Shown here: positions 51,353 through 60,315 of the stretch, piece after piece
Numbering within the stretch: the stretch's first letter is position 1
How the letters are laid out: each line of letters opens with the position of its first letter
Assembly (NCBI GenBank): GCA_019694155.1
Contig: JAIBCN010000038.1
Location: forward strand, 50,358-114,357
Length of the DNA stretch: 64,000 nucleotides
Reading direction: 5' to 3'
Source of the DNA: Vicinamibacteria bacterium
Lineage (GTDB): Bacteria; Acidobacteriota; Vicinamibacteria; Fen-336; JAGNNV01
Notes under the pieces: generated by a model
Told to the model about the DNA's origin: nothing
Seen by the model: the letters and a program-made list of their open reading frames with translations, nothing else
Database searches by the model: none
Made by a program: the position numbers and the translations under genes

Positions 51353-54012
51353 GCGCCGTCGAGACGTTGTCTGGGCGGCTGAGCCTGCGCCCGCCGCAGC
51401 ATGAGGCGCTTAGTCGGCTCTCTCGCCTTCTGGAAGTCTTCAAGCCGACCAAGAACCCCGACCCTGCGGCGGTGCTCGCTCAGGTCAAGACCGTGTTTCC
51501 GGATATCGAGGATTTCGAGCGCGACTTCCCGTCGCTCTGCTTCGAACTTGCCACCGGCGTCGGCAAGACGCGGCTGATGGGCGCGTTCATCGCGTACCTT
51601 CACTCGGAGCACGGCCTGTCGAATTTCTTCGTCCTGGCTCCGGGCACCACGATCTACGAAAAGCTGCTCCAGGATTTCTCCCCGAACACGCCGAAGTACG
51701 TTTTCCGCGGGCTCGGCGAGTACGCGGTGGAACCGCCCGCGATCATCACCGCCGAGAACTACGAGCGTGCCCTGTCGCCCGTGTACGGGGCTGCGCCCAT
51801 TCGGATCAACCTCTTCAACATCCAGAAGATCAATACCGAGGTTCGCGCGGGCAGCACGCCGCGCATCCGGCGTCTTTCCGAGTACCTTGGCCAGAGCTAC
51901 TTCGACATGCTGGCGGGGCTTGAAGACCTGGTTCTGATCATGGATGAGTCTCACCGGTACCGCGGCGGCGCCGGGATCAGGGCGTTGAACGAACTCAAGC
52001 CGGTTCTCGGCCTCGAGGTGACGGCGACACCCGAGCTTGAGCAGGGCAATCGTCGCGAGATCTTCAAGAACATCGTCTATTCCTATCGCCTGGCCGACGC
52101 GATGAGCGATGGCTTTGTGAAGGAGCCGGCTGCGGCAACTCGCAAGGATCTCAATCCCGAGGCCATATCGGCGGACGAGCTCGAACGCATCAAGCTGGAA
52201 GACGCCATCGCGCTCCATGAGCAGGTCAAGACCGAGCTGACTCTCTACGCCGAGCGGCAGGGCCTCCCACGCGTGAAGCCGTTCATTCTCGTCGTCGCCG
52301 AGGACACGACCCACGCGGGCGAGGTCGAGGCCCGCATCAAGGCCGACAACTTCTTCGCGGGGCGGTACAAGGACAAGGTCATAACCGTCCACTCGAATCA
52401 AACGGGCGATGAGAAGGAAGAGACGGTGCGGCGGCTGCTCCAGGTTGAGAGCGCCACCGAGCCGACGGAGATCGTGATCCACGTCAACAAGCTCAAGGAG
52501 GGCTGGGACGTCACGAACCTGTACACGATCGTTCCGCTCCGGGCGGCCCGGTCGCGCACTCTGGTTCAGCAGACGATCGGACGTGGCCTGCGTCTGCCCT
52601 ATGGAGAGCGCACGGGTGTTGTGGCCATCGACACGCTCACGATCGTTGCCCACGAGCACTTCCAGAAGATCATTGAAGAAGCCCACCAGAGCGGCATCTT
52701 CATTCGTCAGCTTGTGCTCGAGGGTGCGGGGGCCGGGGCGCGGGCGGTTCAGTCGGTGCCTTCAAGGCTCGAGACTGTTCTGGGCATTGGATCCGCTGGC
52801 GACACGGGCAGCCCGTCCGCGTCACTCGCGACCGTGCTGCCAACGGAGCAGGCGCGGGACGTCATCCGCACCACGCTCGACGTCGTGCAGTCGATGGAGA
52901 CGAGACTCGGTTCGTCGGCCGATCTGCGGCGCGAGGACATTCGCGCTGAGGTGGGCCGTCGCGTCTACGAGCGTCTTGCCCCGGTGCAGGCTTTGATCGC
53001 CAGCGAGGAGCACGAGGCGCTGGTTGTCGATCTCGGGAACCGCGTTCTCGACCAGATCGTGGCGCACACGATCGACATCCCCCGCGTGATGACCATGCCG
53101 AAGAGTGAGACGCGGACGAAGTACGCGGACTTCACGCTGGACATGGAGCGCATTCCGAAGGTTCAGCCGGTCTCGGACCAACTCCTGATTCAGGAGATGA
53201 GGACCGGCAGGCGTAAGACCCTGTTAACTCTCAGGGCGGGCGACAACCTCACGCGGCCGGAGGACGCGATCCTGGCCGAGTTGATGGATGAGTACAACGA
53301 CATTTCCTACGACGATCACGCGGATCTTCTCTATCGTCTTCTCGGCGAAGTCGTGGCCTCTATCCGTGAGCGGCTTAAGGACGAGAAGGAGGTGGAGAGC
53401 GCCGTCATCTGCAACGCCGGCCCTCTCGCCGAGGCGGTGTATGAGCAGCTCAAGAAGCACGAGATCGTGTACGCCGATGGCTGGGAGACGAAGGTAAGCC
53501 GGGGGTTCATCACGATGCGCTCGGCACTCGACACCGTTCCCCGTGACGCGGAACACGTCGTCAACTTCAGGAGCGTGGTCGATCCGCGGCGTGAAATCCG
53601 GCAATACGCGTTCGAGGGGTTCGGGCGGAGTCTCTATCCGCGCGTCCGCTTCGCCTCAGAGCAGGAGCGGCTCTTCTCCGCGCTGCTGGAGGACGATCCA
53701 ACCTGCCAGCGCTGGCTCAAGCCCCTGCGGGAACACATCGAGATCTACTACGACGGCGATCACCGGTACGAGCCGGATTTCATCGTCGAGACCGAGGCCG
53801 AGAAGCTGATCTGCGAGATCAAGCGGTCAGATGAGATCGATGATCCGGTAGTGCAAAAGAAGCGGGCCGCGGCTGCGCAGTGGTGCCGGGCAGCGACCGA
53901 GCACTCCAGGCGATTCAGCGGGAAGCCCTGGTGCTACGTCCTGATTCCGCATGACCAGATTCGGGCGAACAGCTCGTTGATGGGGCTCGTCGCACGGTTT
54001 CGCGCAGACTAG
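51349..54012 (+). CDS. Type III restriction-like helicase-nuclease (Res)
   Basis: An 887-residue superfamily 2 helicase with a C-terminal nuclease. GTG 51349 overlaps the Mod stop by 4 nt. Motif I is ELATGVGKTRLMG (about 67), motif II LIMDESHRYRG (about 198, DESH), motif III TATPE and motif VI QQTIGRGLRLPYG. The last 80 residues have HRYEPDFIVET and LICEIKRSDE (about 808-825), the PD-(D/E)xK endonuclease core. It looks intact. With Mod it would cleave DNA lacking the cognate methylation. Confidence 0.92.
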   Translation: MSAVETLSGRLSLRPPQHEALSRLSRLLEVFKPTKNPDPAAVLAQVKTVFPDIEDFERDFPSLCFELATGVGKTRLMGAFIAYLHSEHGLSNFFVLAPGTTIYEKLLQDFSPNTPKYVFRGLGEYAVEPPAIITAENYERALSPVYGAAPIRINLFNIQKINTEVRAGSTPRIRRLSEYLGQSYFDMLAGLEDLVLIMDESHRYRGGAGIRALNELKPVLGLEVTATPELEQGNRREIFKNIVYSYRLADAMSDGFVKEPAAATRKDLNPEAISADELERIKLEDAIALHEQVKTELTLYAERQGLPRVKPFILVVAEDTTHAGEVEARIKADNFFAGRYKDKVITVHSNQTGDEKEETVRRLLQVESATEPTEIVIHVNKLKEGWDVTNLYTIVPLRAARSRTLVQQTIGRGLRLPYGERTGVVAIDTLTIVAHEHFQKIIEEAHQSGIFIRQLVLEGAGAGARAVQSVPSRLETVLGIGSAGDTGSPSASLATVLPTEQARDVIRTTLDVVQSMETRLGSSADLRREDIRAEVGRRVYERLAPVQALIASEEHEALVVDLGNRVLDQIVAHTIDIPRVMTMPKSETRTKYADFTLDMERIPKVQPVSDQLLIQEMRTGRRKTLLTLRAGDNLTRPEDAILAELMDEYNDISYDDHADLLYRLLGEVVASIRERLKDEKEVESAVICNAGPLAEAVYEQLKKHEIVYADGWETKVSRGFITMRSALDTVPRDAEHVVNFRSVVDPRREIRQYAFEGFGRSLYPRVRFASEQERLFSALLEDDPTCQRWLKPLREHIEIYYDGDHRYEPDFIVETEAEKLICEIKRSDEIDDPVVQKKRAAAAQWCRAATEHSRRFSGKPWCYVLIPHDQIRANSSLMGLVARFRAD

Positions 54013-54110
54013 GAGGCCGGGCGATGGAGGCGTCTTGGGGCGTGCGGCCTCTACGGCCGGGTACGTGTACGAGTACGGGTCCCACTTCCGTCGAATCGGT
54101 CCCTCACCCC

Positions 54111-54116
54111 TAAAAT
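54111..54116 (+). promoter_or_regulatory. Candidate -10 box for a leaderless Rieske-protein mRNA (TAAAAT)
   Basis: TAAAAT lies 6 nt before the GTG at 54123, with no Shine-Dalgarno at usual spacing. The -35 region is weak (TTCCGT). Confidence 0.38.
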
Positions 54117-54122
54117 ACCGAG

Positions 54123-54425
54123 GTGAAAGCCATTCGTGCGGACGAACTTGCGCCTGGGCAGGCGCGGAGTGTCTCGTTGGGCGGCATCAATGTGGCGCTT
54201 TTCAACGTGGGCGGGACGTTTCATGCCATCGAGAACAAGTGCGCGCATCGGGCCGGCCCGCTGGCCGAGGGTTTCGTTGCGGGCAGCGTTGTGTTCTGTC
54301 CGTGGCACGACTGGCAGTACGACGTCACCACCGGAACGTGCCTCAATGCGCCGGGGTTCAACGTGCGAACTTTTTCCGTCTCTGTCGTGGACGGCGACGT
54401 CTTAGTGGAAGTAACTGGAGCGTGA
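54123..54425 (+). CDS. Rieske [2Fe-2S] domain protein
   Basis: A 100-residue, single-domain ferredoxin-like protein. The cluster ligands are in KCAHRAGPL (CxH near 39-41) and FCPWHDWQYDV (CxxH near 59-62), followed by GTCLNAP. It is cytosolic with no signal peptide, like the ferredoxin components of aromatic-ring dioxygenases or the NirD-type nitrite-reductase subunit. No oxygenase or reductase partner is adjacent. The gene lies in the 100-nt gap after the Res gene. Confidence 0.92.
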   Translation: MKAIRADELAPGQARSVSLGGINVALFNVGGTFHAIENKCAHRAGPLAEGFVAGSVVFCPWHDWQYDVTTGTCLNAPGFNVRTFSVSVVDGDVLVEVTGA

Positions 54426-54432
54426 TGACCCT

Positions 54433-56616
54433 ATGAAGTTGTTGGATTCCTCGAACGCCTTTCGGGCCGCCGTCCTTCTGGGACTGGGCGTTTTTGCCTC
54501 CGCCCAGACCGCGCCCCCCGCGCCTTCGCCCACCCCCGTGGCGCAGAGTCCGGCCATCCAGTTCCCCTCCGCGGTGGAACTGGTCACCGTGGACGCGGTG
54601 GTGACCGACAAGAAGAACAACCCCATCGAGAATCTCACCCGGGATTCCTTCCAGGTCTTCGAAGACGGCAAGCCCCAGACCATCACCAGCTTCGAAGCGG
54701 TGGTGCTTCCGCCCGCGGCCCCCGTGGCGCCCCCGAAGATGCGCGCCATCTCGTCGAACCAGTCGGCCGAAGTCCGCAACGGGCGCACCTTCGTGATCGT
54801 GTTCGACGATGTCCACCTCCAGCCCTTCCAGTCTGTGCGCGCCAAGGCCGCGATCGACCAGTTTCTCAAGACGGGCACCCGCGACGGCGACCGCGTCACC
54901 CTCCTCGCGAGCGGCGGCGGCGCCTGGTGGAGCACCCGCATGCCCGAGGGCTACAAGGAACTCACCGCGCTTCTGAAGCGGCTCGATGGGCGCGAGATCC
55001 CCGACACCGGGCAGGACCGGGTCACCGAGTGGGAGGCGCTGCGCATCCACATCTACCGCGACAAGCAGGTGGAAGAGCGGGTGACGCGCCGGTTCGAGAC
55101 GTACGGCGTGAACTCCGGCTCGCGGGGCCAGAGCGAGACGGGCGCCGCCTTCGACGGCGATCCCCTGGTCCAGGGCCGGGCCTCCGAGGTCTACTACCAG
55201 GCCACGGCCAAGAACAAGATCACCTTGAACGCGGTGGAGCGGGCCTTGAACTCGCTGGCCGGCGCCAAGGGCCGCAAGTCGCTCATCCTGGTGGGTCAGG
55301 GCTTCATCTTCGACCCGAACCTCGATGAGTTCAAGAACGTCGTGCAGGCCTCGCGGCGCGGCAACTGCGCCATCTACTTCGTCGACACCATGGGCCTCGG
55401 CGGCATGCCCGTCCAGATGACCGCGGAGTTCGGGCCGGCCATGCCGTCGGAGGACATCGGCGCGGCCTTCGCCGAGAACCTCGAGCGCTCCGAAGGCGCC
55501 GAGTCGATCGCCGCGGATAGCGGCGGCTTCTCCGTGAAGAACTCGAACGACCTCGCGAAGGGGCTGCAACGCATCGCCGACGAGACGCGCGTGTACTACC
55601 TCATCGGCTACAACCCCACGAACACCGCGCGCGACGGCAAGTTCCGGAAGATCGAGCTGAAGGTCGCGGCCAAGGACGTGCGCGTCCGGGCCCGCAAGGG
55701 CTACTACGCGGCGCTCGACGGCGACGCGCGAGAGGGGACGAAGAAGGCGGAGGGCGGCCCGGACAAGCAGTTCCAGGAGGCGCTCGATTCTCCCTTCGAG
55801 ATGTCCGACATTCCCATCCGCCTCACCGCCTTCGTCTTCGATGAGACCCTGCTCGGGAAGGCGAGCGCCATCCTGCACGCCGACGTCGACCTCTCCACCT
55901 TCGCCTTCAACGAGAAGGAAGGCCGGTTCGTGGACACCGTCGAGTTCCTCCTCGTGGTGGCGCATCGCGAGAGCGGCGAGTTCAATCGCTACGACCAGAA
56001 GATCGACATGAACCTGCGCCCGGAGACGAAGGCCAAGTACTCGAAGACGTGGTTCCCCATCCAGCGCGACTTCGAGCTTCTTCCCGGCATGTACCAGGCG
56101 AAGATCATCATCCGGGACAAGAACTCATCGAAGGTGGGCACGGTCATCCACAACTTCGAGGTGCCCGACCTCGCGACCTGGCGCATCTCGACGCCGGTTC
56201 TCACGGACACCGTCCAGCCGCAGCAGGCCGGTCAGACGAACGCGGCGCCGAAGCTCGTGATGCTGGCCCGCCGGGAGTTCGAGACGGGCGCGCGCCTGTT
56301 CCTTCAGTTCGACGTCTACAACGCAACGAAGGACAAGGCCACGGGCATGCCCAAGGTGACCGCGGGCTACACCATCCGAAGGAAGAGCGACGGCCTCGTG
56401 TTCCTGAAGGTCGCGCCCACCATGATCCAGCCCACCTCGCTGGGCCGCCTGTCGCGCATGGTCGGGCCGCCCCTCGAAGGGGCCGATCCGGGCGAGTACG
56501 AGATCGAGCTGAACCTCAAGGACGAGCTGAACGGGAAGATCATGGACTACAAGGAGGACTTCAGGGTCCTCCCCAAGGGCGCGGGCGTCGCCGCCACCTC
56601 GTCGAACCCGAACTGA
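54433..56616 (+). CDS. VWFA-related Acidobacterial domain protein, secreted
   Basis: A 727-residue secreted protein with a signal peptide (AVLLGLGVFASAQ). After a proline-rich linker the N-terminal TIGR03436-like region begins ELVTVDAVVTDKKNNPIENL and DSFQVFEDGKPQTITSF, then a von Willebrand A-like domain (about 115-400) with FVIVFDDVHLQPF where MIDAS proteins have DxSxS, so metal binding is doubtful. The C-terminal half (about 470-727) is predicted beta-rich. Members of this family are abundant in Acidobacteriota and probably act at the cell surface, but their ligands are unknown. Confidence 0.9.
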   Translation: MKLLDSSNAFRAAVLLGLGVFASAQTAPPAPSPTPVAQSPAIQFPSAVELVTVDAVVTDKKNNPIENLTRDSFQVFEDGKPQTITSFEAVVLPPAAPVAPPKMRAISSNQSAEVRNGRTFVIVFDDVHLQPFQSVRAKAAIDQFLKTGTRDGDRVTLLASGGGAWWSTRMPEGYKELTALLKRLDGREIPDTGQDRVTEWEALRIHIYRDKQVEERVTRRFETYGVNSGSRGQSETGAAFDGDPLVQGRASEVYYQATAKNKITLNAVERALNSLAGAKGRKSLILVGQGFIFDPNLDEFKNVVQASRRGNCAIYFVDTMGLGGMPVQMTAEFGPAMPSEDIGAAFAENLERSEGAESIAADSGGFSVKNSNDLAKGLQRIADETRVYYLIGYNPTNTARDGKFRKIELKVAAKDVRVRARKGYYAALDGDAREGTKKAEGGPDKQFQEALDSPFEMSDIPIRLTAFVFDETLLGKASAILHADVDLSTFAFNEKEGRFVDTVEFLLVVAHRESGEFNRYDQKIDMNLRPETKAKYSKTWFPIQRDFELLPGMYQAKIIIRDKNSSKVGTVIHNFEVPDLATWRISTPVLTDTVQPQQAGQTNAAPKLVMLARREFETGARLFLQFDVYNATKDKATGMPKVTAGYTIRRKSDGLVFLKVAPTMIQPTSLGRLSRMVGPPLEGADPGEYEIELNLKDELNGKIMDYKEDFRVLPKGAGVAATSSNPN

Positions 56617-56632
56617 TCGGCGGGCTGGCCGC

Positions 56633-57247
56633 ATGATCCTCGCGGCCGTCGTCGCCTTGCTTCTGGCCCTCGTGCACATCGCGGCCGGGGACTCCCTCGG
56701 CCCGCTCGGTCCGTTCGTCAAGATGGGGCCGGTCGCCATCCTCGGAGGCCTGGTGCTCCGGGCGCCCGCCACTCCGGCGCGCCGGCTCGCGGGCTTCGGC
56801 CTGCTGGTGGGCGCCCTCGCGGACGCGGCCATCATGTTCAGCTTCCTCGGCGGGCTCGCGGTTTTCCTGGCCGCGCATCTTCTTTATATCGCCGCCTTCG
56901 TCCGCGTCGACGCGCGGCTTCGTCTCGCCCGCCTCGTCCCCGTGCTCGTGTGGGCGACCGTGGCCCTGCCGCCGCTCGTCGCGGGCGCGGGCCCGCTTCG
57001 TGTTCCCGTACTCGCCTACGGCATCGTGATCTTCACCATGATCTGGCGCGCCGCCGCGGCCTGGGGATCCGCGGGCTGGAACGCGGGCACGATCGGCCTT
57101 CTTGGCGCGGTCCTCTTCGGCCTCTCGGATACCCTGCTCGGCTACACCCGTTTCGTGCAGCCGCTGCCCGCCTCGAGCCTCCTCGTCATGGGAACGTACT
57201 GGGGAGGCCAGGCCCTCATCGCCACGAGTTTCCTGAAGCACAAGTAA
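56633..57247 (+). CDS. YhhN/TMEM86-family lysoplasmalogenase-like membrane protein
   Basis: A 204-residue integral membrane protein with about eight helices. FVKMGPVAILGGLVL, GLLVGALADAAIMFS, LAAHLLYIAAFV and GAVLFGLSDTLLGYTRF follow the pattern of the YhhN family, some of which hydrolyse the vinyl-ether bond of lysoplasmalogens. The conserved acidic and polar residues in GALADA and GLSDTLLG are present. The ATG lies 16 nt after the VWFA gene stop, so they may be cotranscribed. Confidence 0.85.
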   Translation: MILAAVVALLLALVHIAAGDSLGPLGPFVKMGPVAILGGLVLRAPATPARRLAGFGLLVGALADAAIMFSFLGGLAVFLAAHLLYIAAFVRVDARLRLARLVPVLVWATVALPPLVAGAGPLRVPVLAYGIVIFTMIWRAAAAWGSAGWNAGTIGLLGAVLFGLSDTLLGYTRFVQPLPASSLLVMGTYWGGQALIATSFLKHK

Positions 57248-57281
57248 TCACCCCGCTCGCGCAGCGGAAGGCGACTGGGTC

Positions 57282-57335
57282 GTCATTGCGAGGAGCCATT
57301 CTGTTGGCGCCGCGGCGAAGCAACCCCCTGCCACG
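57282..57335. repeat. Dispersed ATTGCGAG...GAAGCAA repeat, copy C
   Basis: Begins GTCATTGCGAGGAGCC and ends GCGGCGAAGCAACCCC. The right half has a mismatch to the GCAAT of the other copies. It lies between convergent yhhN and oxidoreductase genes. Confidence 0.65.
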
Positions 57336-57375
57336 ACAATCGGCCTGCCCGCCCGCAAGCCGACAGTGGGTTGTG

Positions 57376-58671
57376 TCAATGCACTACGCGCGCCTGGACC
57401 TTGTCCTTGGTGGCGAGTGAGAACTTCACTTCCGTCGGTCCGCCCCTGGTGATGCGGTCGGCCACGTAAGCGCCGAGCGCCGGCCCATGCTTGAAGCCGT
57501 GGCCCGAGCCTCCGCCCACCAGCCACACGTTCGAGTGCTTCGGGTGACGGTCGACGAGGAAGTCGCCGTTCGATGAGTTCTCGTACTGGCACACCTCGCT
57601 GCCCACGATGGGCGCGTTCTTGAGGGCGGGGAAGCGCTCGGCCACGAAGCTCTTCACCATCGCGGTGCTCTCCGCGGTCACCAGGCGCTCGCCCGAGTCG
57701 GGATCGAACTTCGGGCCGTGCTTGTCGATCGCGCACTTGAAGCCCTTGGTCTCGAGATCGGGTATGCCGTAGATCTCCGCGCCGAAGTCGATCCAGGTGG
57801 GCATCTTCGGGGGGCCGAAGCGATCATCGCCCGGCGGCACACCGAAGTAGAAGACTTCCTGGCGGGTGGGAAAGATGCGATCGCCGAGGACGTCGGGGAA
57901 CACCTTGCCGAGCCAGGGGCCGCAGGCGAATACGAAGTTGGCGGCGCGGACCGTGCGCTCGCCCGCCTTGATCGAGGTCACCGCGCCGTCCGTCGCGGGC
58001 GCTTCCGCCTGGCCGAGGATGAACTCGCCGCCGTTCTTCGTGAACTCGCGCACCACCGTCTGCACCGCCCGCCGCGCGAAGAGCGCGCCCGAGCGCGGTT
58101 CGGATACCGCCCAGGTGATGGGGCCGAAGTCGATCTGCGGGTAGCGCGCGACGAGGTCGGGCCGCTCGAGTTTCTCGTGGGGGATGTCGAGCTTGCGCAG
58201 CATGGCCAGGGTGTCGGTGGTGAGTTCGTCCTTGCCCCGGGCGAGGAAGAGCATGCCCGTCTCGGTGAAGAGCCGCTCGCCCGTGGTCCGTTCGAGGCTC
58301 TTCCACTGGGCGAGCGAGTCCCACGACATGCGGGAGTAGATCTCCTGCGAGCCGTAGCCCATGCGGATCACGCGCGTCTCGCCCCCGGAACTCGCCCGCG
58401 AACTGCCCGGGCCGTACTCGTCGATGAGCGCGACCCGCAGACCGCGCGCGAGGAGGTGTCTCGCCGTCCAGGCGCCGAAGACTCCCGACCCCACGATGGC
58501 CACGTCGAACGTGTCGCCGCCTTTGGCCTTGGGCCCGGCCTGCGCGCGCGACCTGGCCGCCACACCCGCGGCCACCGCCGCGCTCACGAATGTCCGTCGG
58601 CTGACTCTTGGATTCACCGGCTTCCTCCTGGTTTTTCTCGGGGCCTTCTTTGGAGCGACGCGCTTCTTCAC
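57376..58671 (-). CDS. FAD-dependent oxidoreductase (sarcosine/methyltryptophan oxidase type), Tat-exported
   Basis: A 431-residue DAO-family flavoenzyme. GTG 58671 is chosen over the longer frame because it gives a strongly basic N-terminus and a twin-arginine signal RVSRRTFVSAAVAAG. The Rossmann FAD motif VAIVGSGVFGAWTARHLL follows at about 60. ASSGGETRVIRMGY and GGGSGHGFKHGPALG near the C-terminus are typical of SoxA/SolA-like enzymes that oxidise N-methyl amino acids, producing hydrogen peroxide. The exported form suggests it works in the periplasm. It is divergent from the class II aldolase gene. Confidence 0.88.
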   Translation of the reverse strand: MKKRVAPKKAPRKTRRKPVNPRVSRRTFVSAAVAAGVAARSRAQAGPKAKGGDTFDVAIVGSGVFGAWTARHLLARGLRVALIDEYGPGSSRASSGGETRVIRMGYGSQEIYSRMSWDSLAQWKSLERTTGERLFTETGMLFLARGKDELTTDTLAMLRKLDIPHEKLERPDLVARYPQIDFGPITWAVSEPRSGALFARRAVQTVVREFTKNGGEFILGQAEAPATDGAVTSIKAGERTVRAANFVFACGPWLGKVFPDVLGDRIFPTRQEVFYFGVPPGDDRFGPPKMPTWIDFGAEIYGIPDLETKGFKCAIDKHGPKFDPDSGERLVTAESTAMVKSFVAERFPALKNAPIVGSEVCQYENSSNGDFLVDRHPKHSNVWLVGGGSGHGFKHGPALGAYVADRITRGGPTEVKFSLATKDKVQARVVH

Positions 58672-58741
58672 GCCCGGGAGCCTAAACCAGCGGCGGCGGC
58701 CCTCGCGGCTATGCTCGCCGCTCAACCAAGGAGATCCCCTG

Positions 58742-59506
58742 ATGACGGCAGTCGACGCGTCGGTCCGAAAGAGCGTGAGCGAGGAGGAATGGGAGCAGCG
58801 CGTCAACCTCGCCGCCTGCTATCGCCTGGTGGCGCACTATCGATGGGACGATCTCATCTTCACGCACATCTCCGCGCGCGTGCCCGGCCCCGAGCATCAC
58901 TTCCTCATCAACCCCTACGGCATGCTCTTCGAGGAGATCACCGCCTCGAGCCTGGTCAAGGTGGATCTCGACGGGAAGAAGGTGATGCCGAGCCCCTTCG
59001 AGATCAACCCCGCGGGCTTCACCATCCACTCCGCCGTTCACGCGGCGCGCGAGGATGCCCGCTGCGTCCTTCACCTGCACAGCCTGAACGGCGTGGCGGT
59101 AGGCGCGCAGAAGGAGGGCGTGCTGCCCATCTCGCAGCAGTCGATCTTCGTGCTCTCCTCGCTGGGCTATCACAACTACGAAGGCGTCGCCCTCAACGAA
59201 GACGAGAAGCCCCGGCTGGTGAGCGATCTCGGTGACCGGAGCTTCCTCATGCTGCGCAATCACGGCCTGCTCACCGTGGCCGACAACATCCCCGACGCCT
59301 TCGTCCTCATGTACATCTTCGAATCGGCCTGTGCCATCCAGGTGCGCGCCCGGTCGGGCGGCGGCGAGCTCATACCCATCGACCCGCGCATCATCGCGGG
59401 CGCCAGAGCCCAGGCCAAGCAGGTCACCCGCGGCGCGGGCGGAGCGCTCGCCTGGGCCGGCCTCCTGCGCATGCTCGACCGAAGAGCCCCCGGGTTCCGG
59501 GAGTAG
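58742..59506 (+). CDS. Class II aldolase/adducin-family protein
   Basis: A 254-residue zinc-dependent family member. The ATG at 58742, after an AAGGAG Shine-Dalgarno, gives the family start. NLAACYRLVAHYRWDDLIFTHISAR is the N-terminal motif, LHLHSLNG carries the HxH zinc ligands (about 117), and LRNHGLLT the third histidine (about 173). The family includes fuculose-phosphate and ribulose-phosphate aldolases; the substrate cannot be told. Many such stand-alone members are similar to adducin heads rather than to sugar aldolases. Confidence 0.88.
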   Translation: MTAVDASVRKSVSEEEWEQRVNLAACYRLVAHYRWDDLIFTHISARVPGPEHHFLINPYGMLFEEITASSLVKVDLDGKKVMPSPFEINPAGFTIHSAVHAAREDARCVLHLHSLNGVAVGAQKEGVLPISQQSIFVLSSLGYHNYEGVALNEDEKPRLVSDLGDRSFLMLRNHGLLTVADNIPDAFVLMYIFESACAIQVRARSGGGELIPIDPRIIAGARAQAKQVTRGAGGALAWAGLLRMLDRRAPGFRE

Positions 59507-59844
59507 CGGCCTGACGCTGCGCGCTCGCCGGGGTGACGGAGGTGGGAACTTCCGCGATCCGTGGCCGCGGGCGATTTGTTCCGGTGGCAATTGGACCCAG
59601 AACTGGAGCGGGGCCGGGCGCTGGGATGGGTTGCTGGCGACGAGGCGTTGATCGCGAGTCGCACAACTGCGTCGGTGACCTTCGCGATCATCGAGCCGAG
59701 TAAGGAGGCACACGAGTCCATCGTTTCTGTACCCCAGTGCCGACGCACGAGGCGTCCGCGGCGCGGCAAGCCCATCTCAGTGCTCGGCCCCGCGGGCCAC
59801 GTCTACCCAGCCTGCGTATCCCGGTTGAGCCCGCGCGGGGCAGG
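59507..59844. other. Intergenic region with no convincing gene
   Basis: About 340 bases between convergent genes. Short frames exist on both strands but none has the composition of the neighbouring proteins. No strong terminator, tRNA or repeat copy was recognised. Confidence 0.5.
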
Positions 59845-60315
59845 CTAGAACCGGAAGCTGACGCCCAGCGAGAAGCGCTTGTCGATGTTGGCGCGGGGCG
59901 TGCCGGACAGGCTCACCTTTCGGAACTCGGCGCGGAGCTTCGCGACGCCGATGGGGACGCGCAGGCCGCCGAAGATCGCGGTCAGGGTGCCCCAGTCGCT
60001 GTTCGAGCCGTTGTTCTGGTGATAGGCCCCGGCGCCCACGCCCACGAAGGGCGAGACCTTGAGCGAGGGCGGATTGAATTCCGCCTGCGCGGTGTACGTC
60101 GAGATCGACAACAGGCTGTTCTCGCCGCTCACCCGGGCCCATTCCCCGCCCGCCTGCAGGAAGGGCAGCGAGATGACCGCGGCATGGAAGCCGAAGCCCG
60201 TCTTCCAGGTCTCGGTCGGCGTGGGAAGAGTCAGGAAGACTCCCAGTTCTCCCGCATCGGCGGAGCCCGACAGAACCGTCATCACCAGCGCGGCGGAGAG
60301 GAGTTTTCCCTTCAT
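59845..60315 (-). CDS. Small outer-membrane beta-barrel-like protein
   Basis: A 156-residue protein from ATG 60315. A signal peptide (LLSAALVMTVLSGSADA) is followed by eight or so alternating amphipathic strands (FGFHAAVISLPFLQAGGEW, SPFVGVGAGAYHQN, LGVSFRF) and the chain ends in phenylalanine, as expected for a small outer-membrane barrel. It resembles OmpW/OmpA-like small porins in style, but no specific family is recognised. The start overlaps the DedA gene by 4 nt. Confidence 0.72.
   Translation of the reverse strand: MKGKLLSAALVMTVLSGSADAGELGVFLTLPTPTETWKTGFGFHAAVISLPFLQAGGEWARVSGENSLLSISTYTAQAEFNPPSLKVSPFVGVGAGAYHQNNGSNSDWGTLTAIFGGLRVPIGVAKLRAEFRKVSLSGTPRANIDKRFSLGVSFRF

Noticed and set aside
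49628..54012. BREX or DISARM assignment of the island
   Set aside because: No BrxC/PglZ, DrmA/DrmB or DrmC-like (PLD) gene is present; Mod and Res have type III order and motifs.
59561..59848. A 95-codon frame in the gap after the class II aldolase gene
   Set aside because: No Shine-Dalgarno, basic low-complexity tail and no family resemblance.
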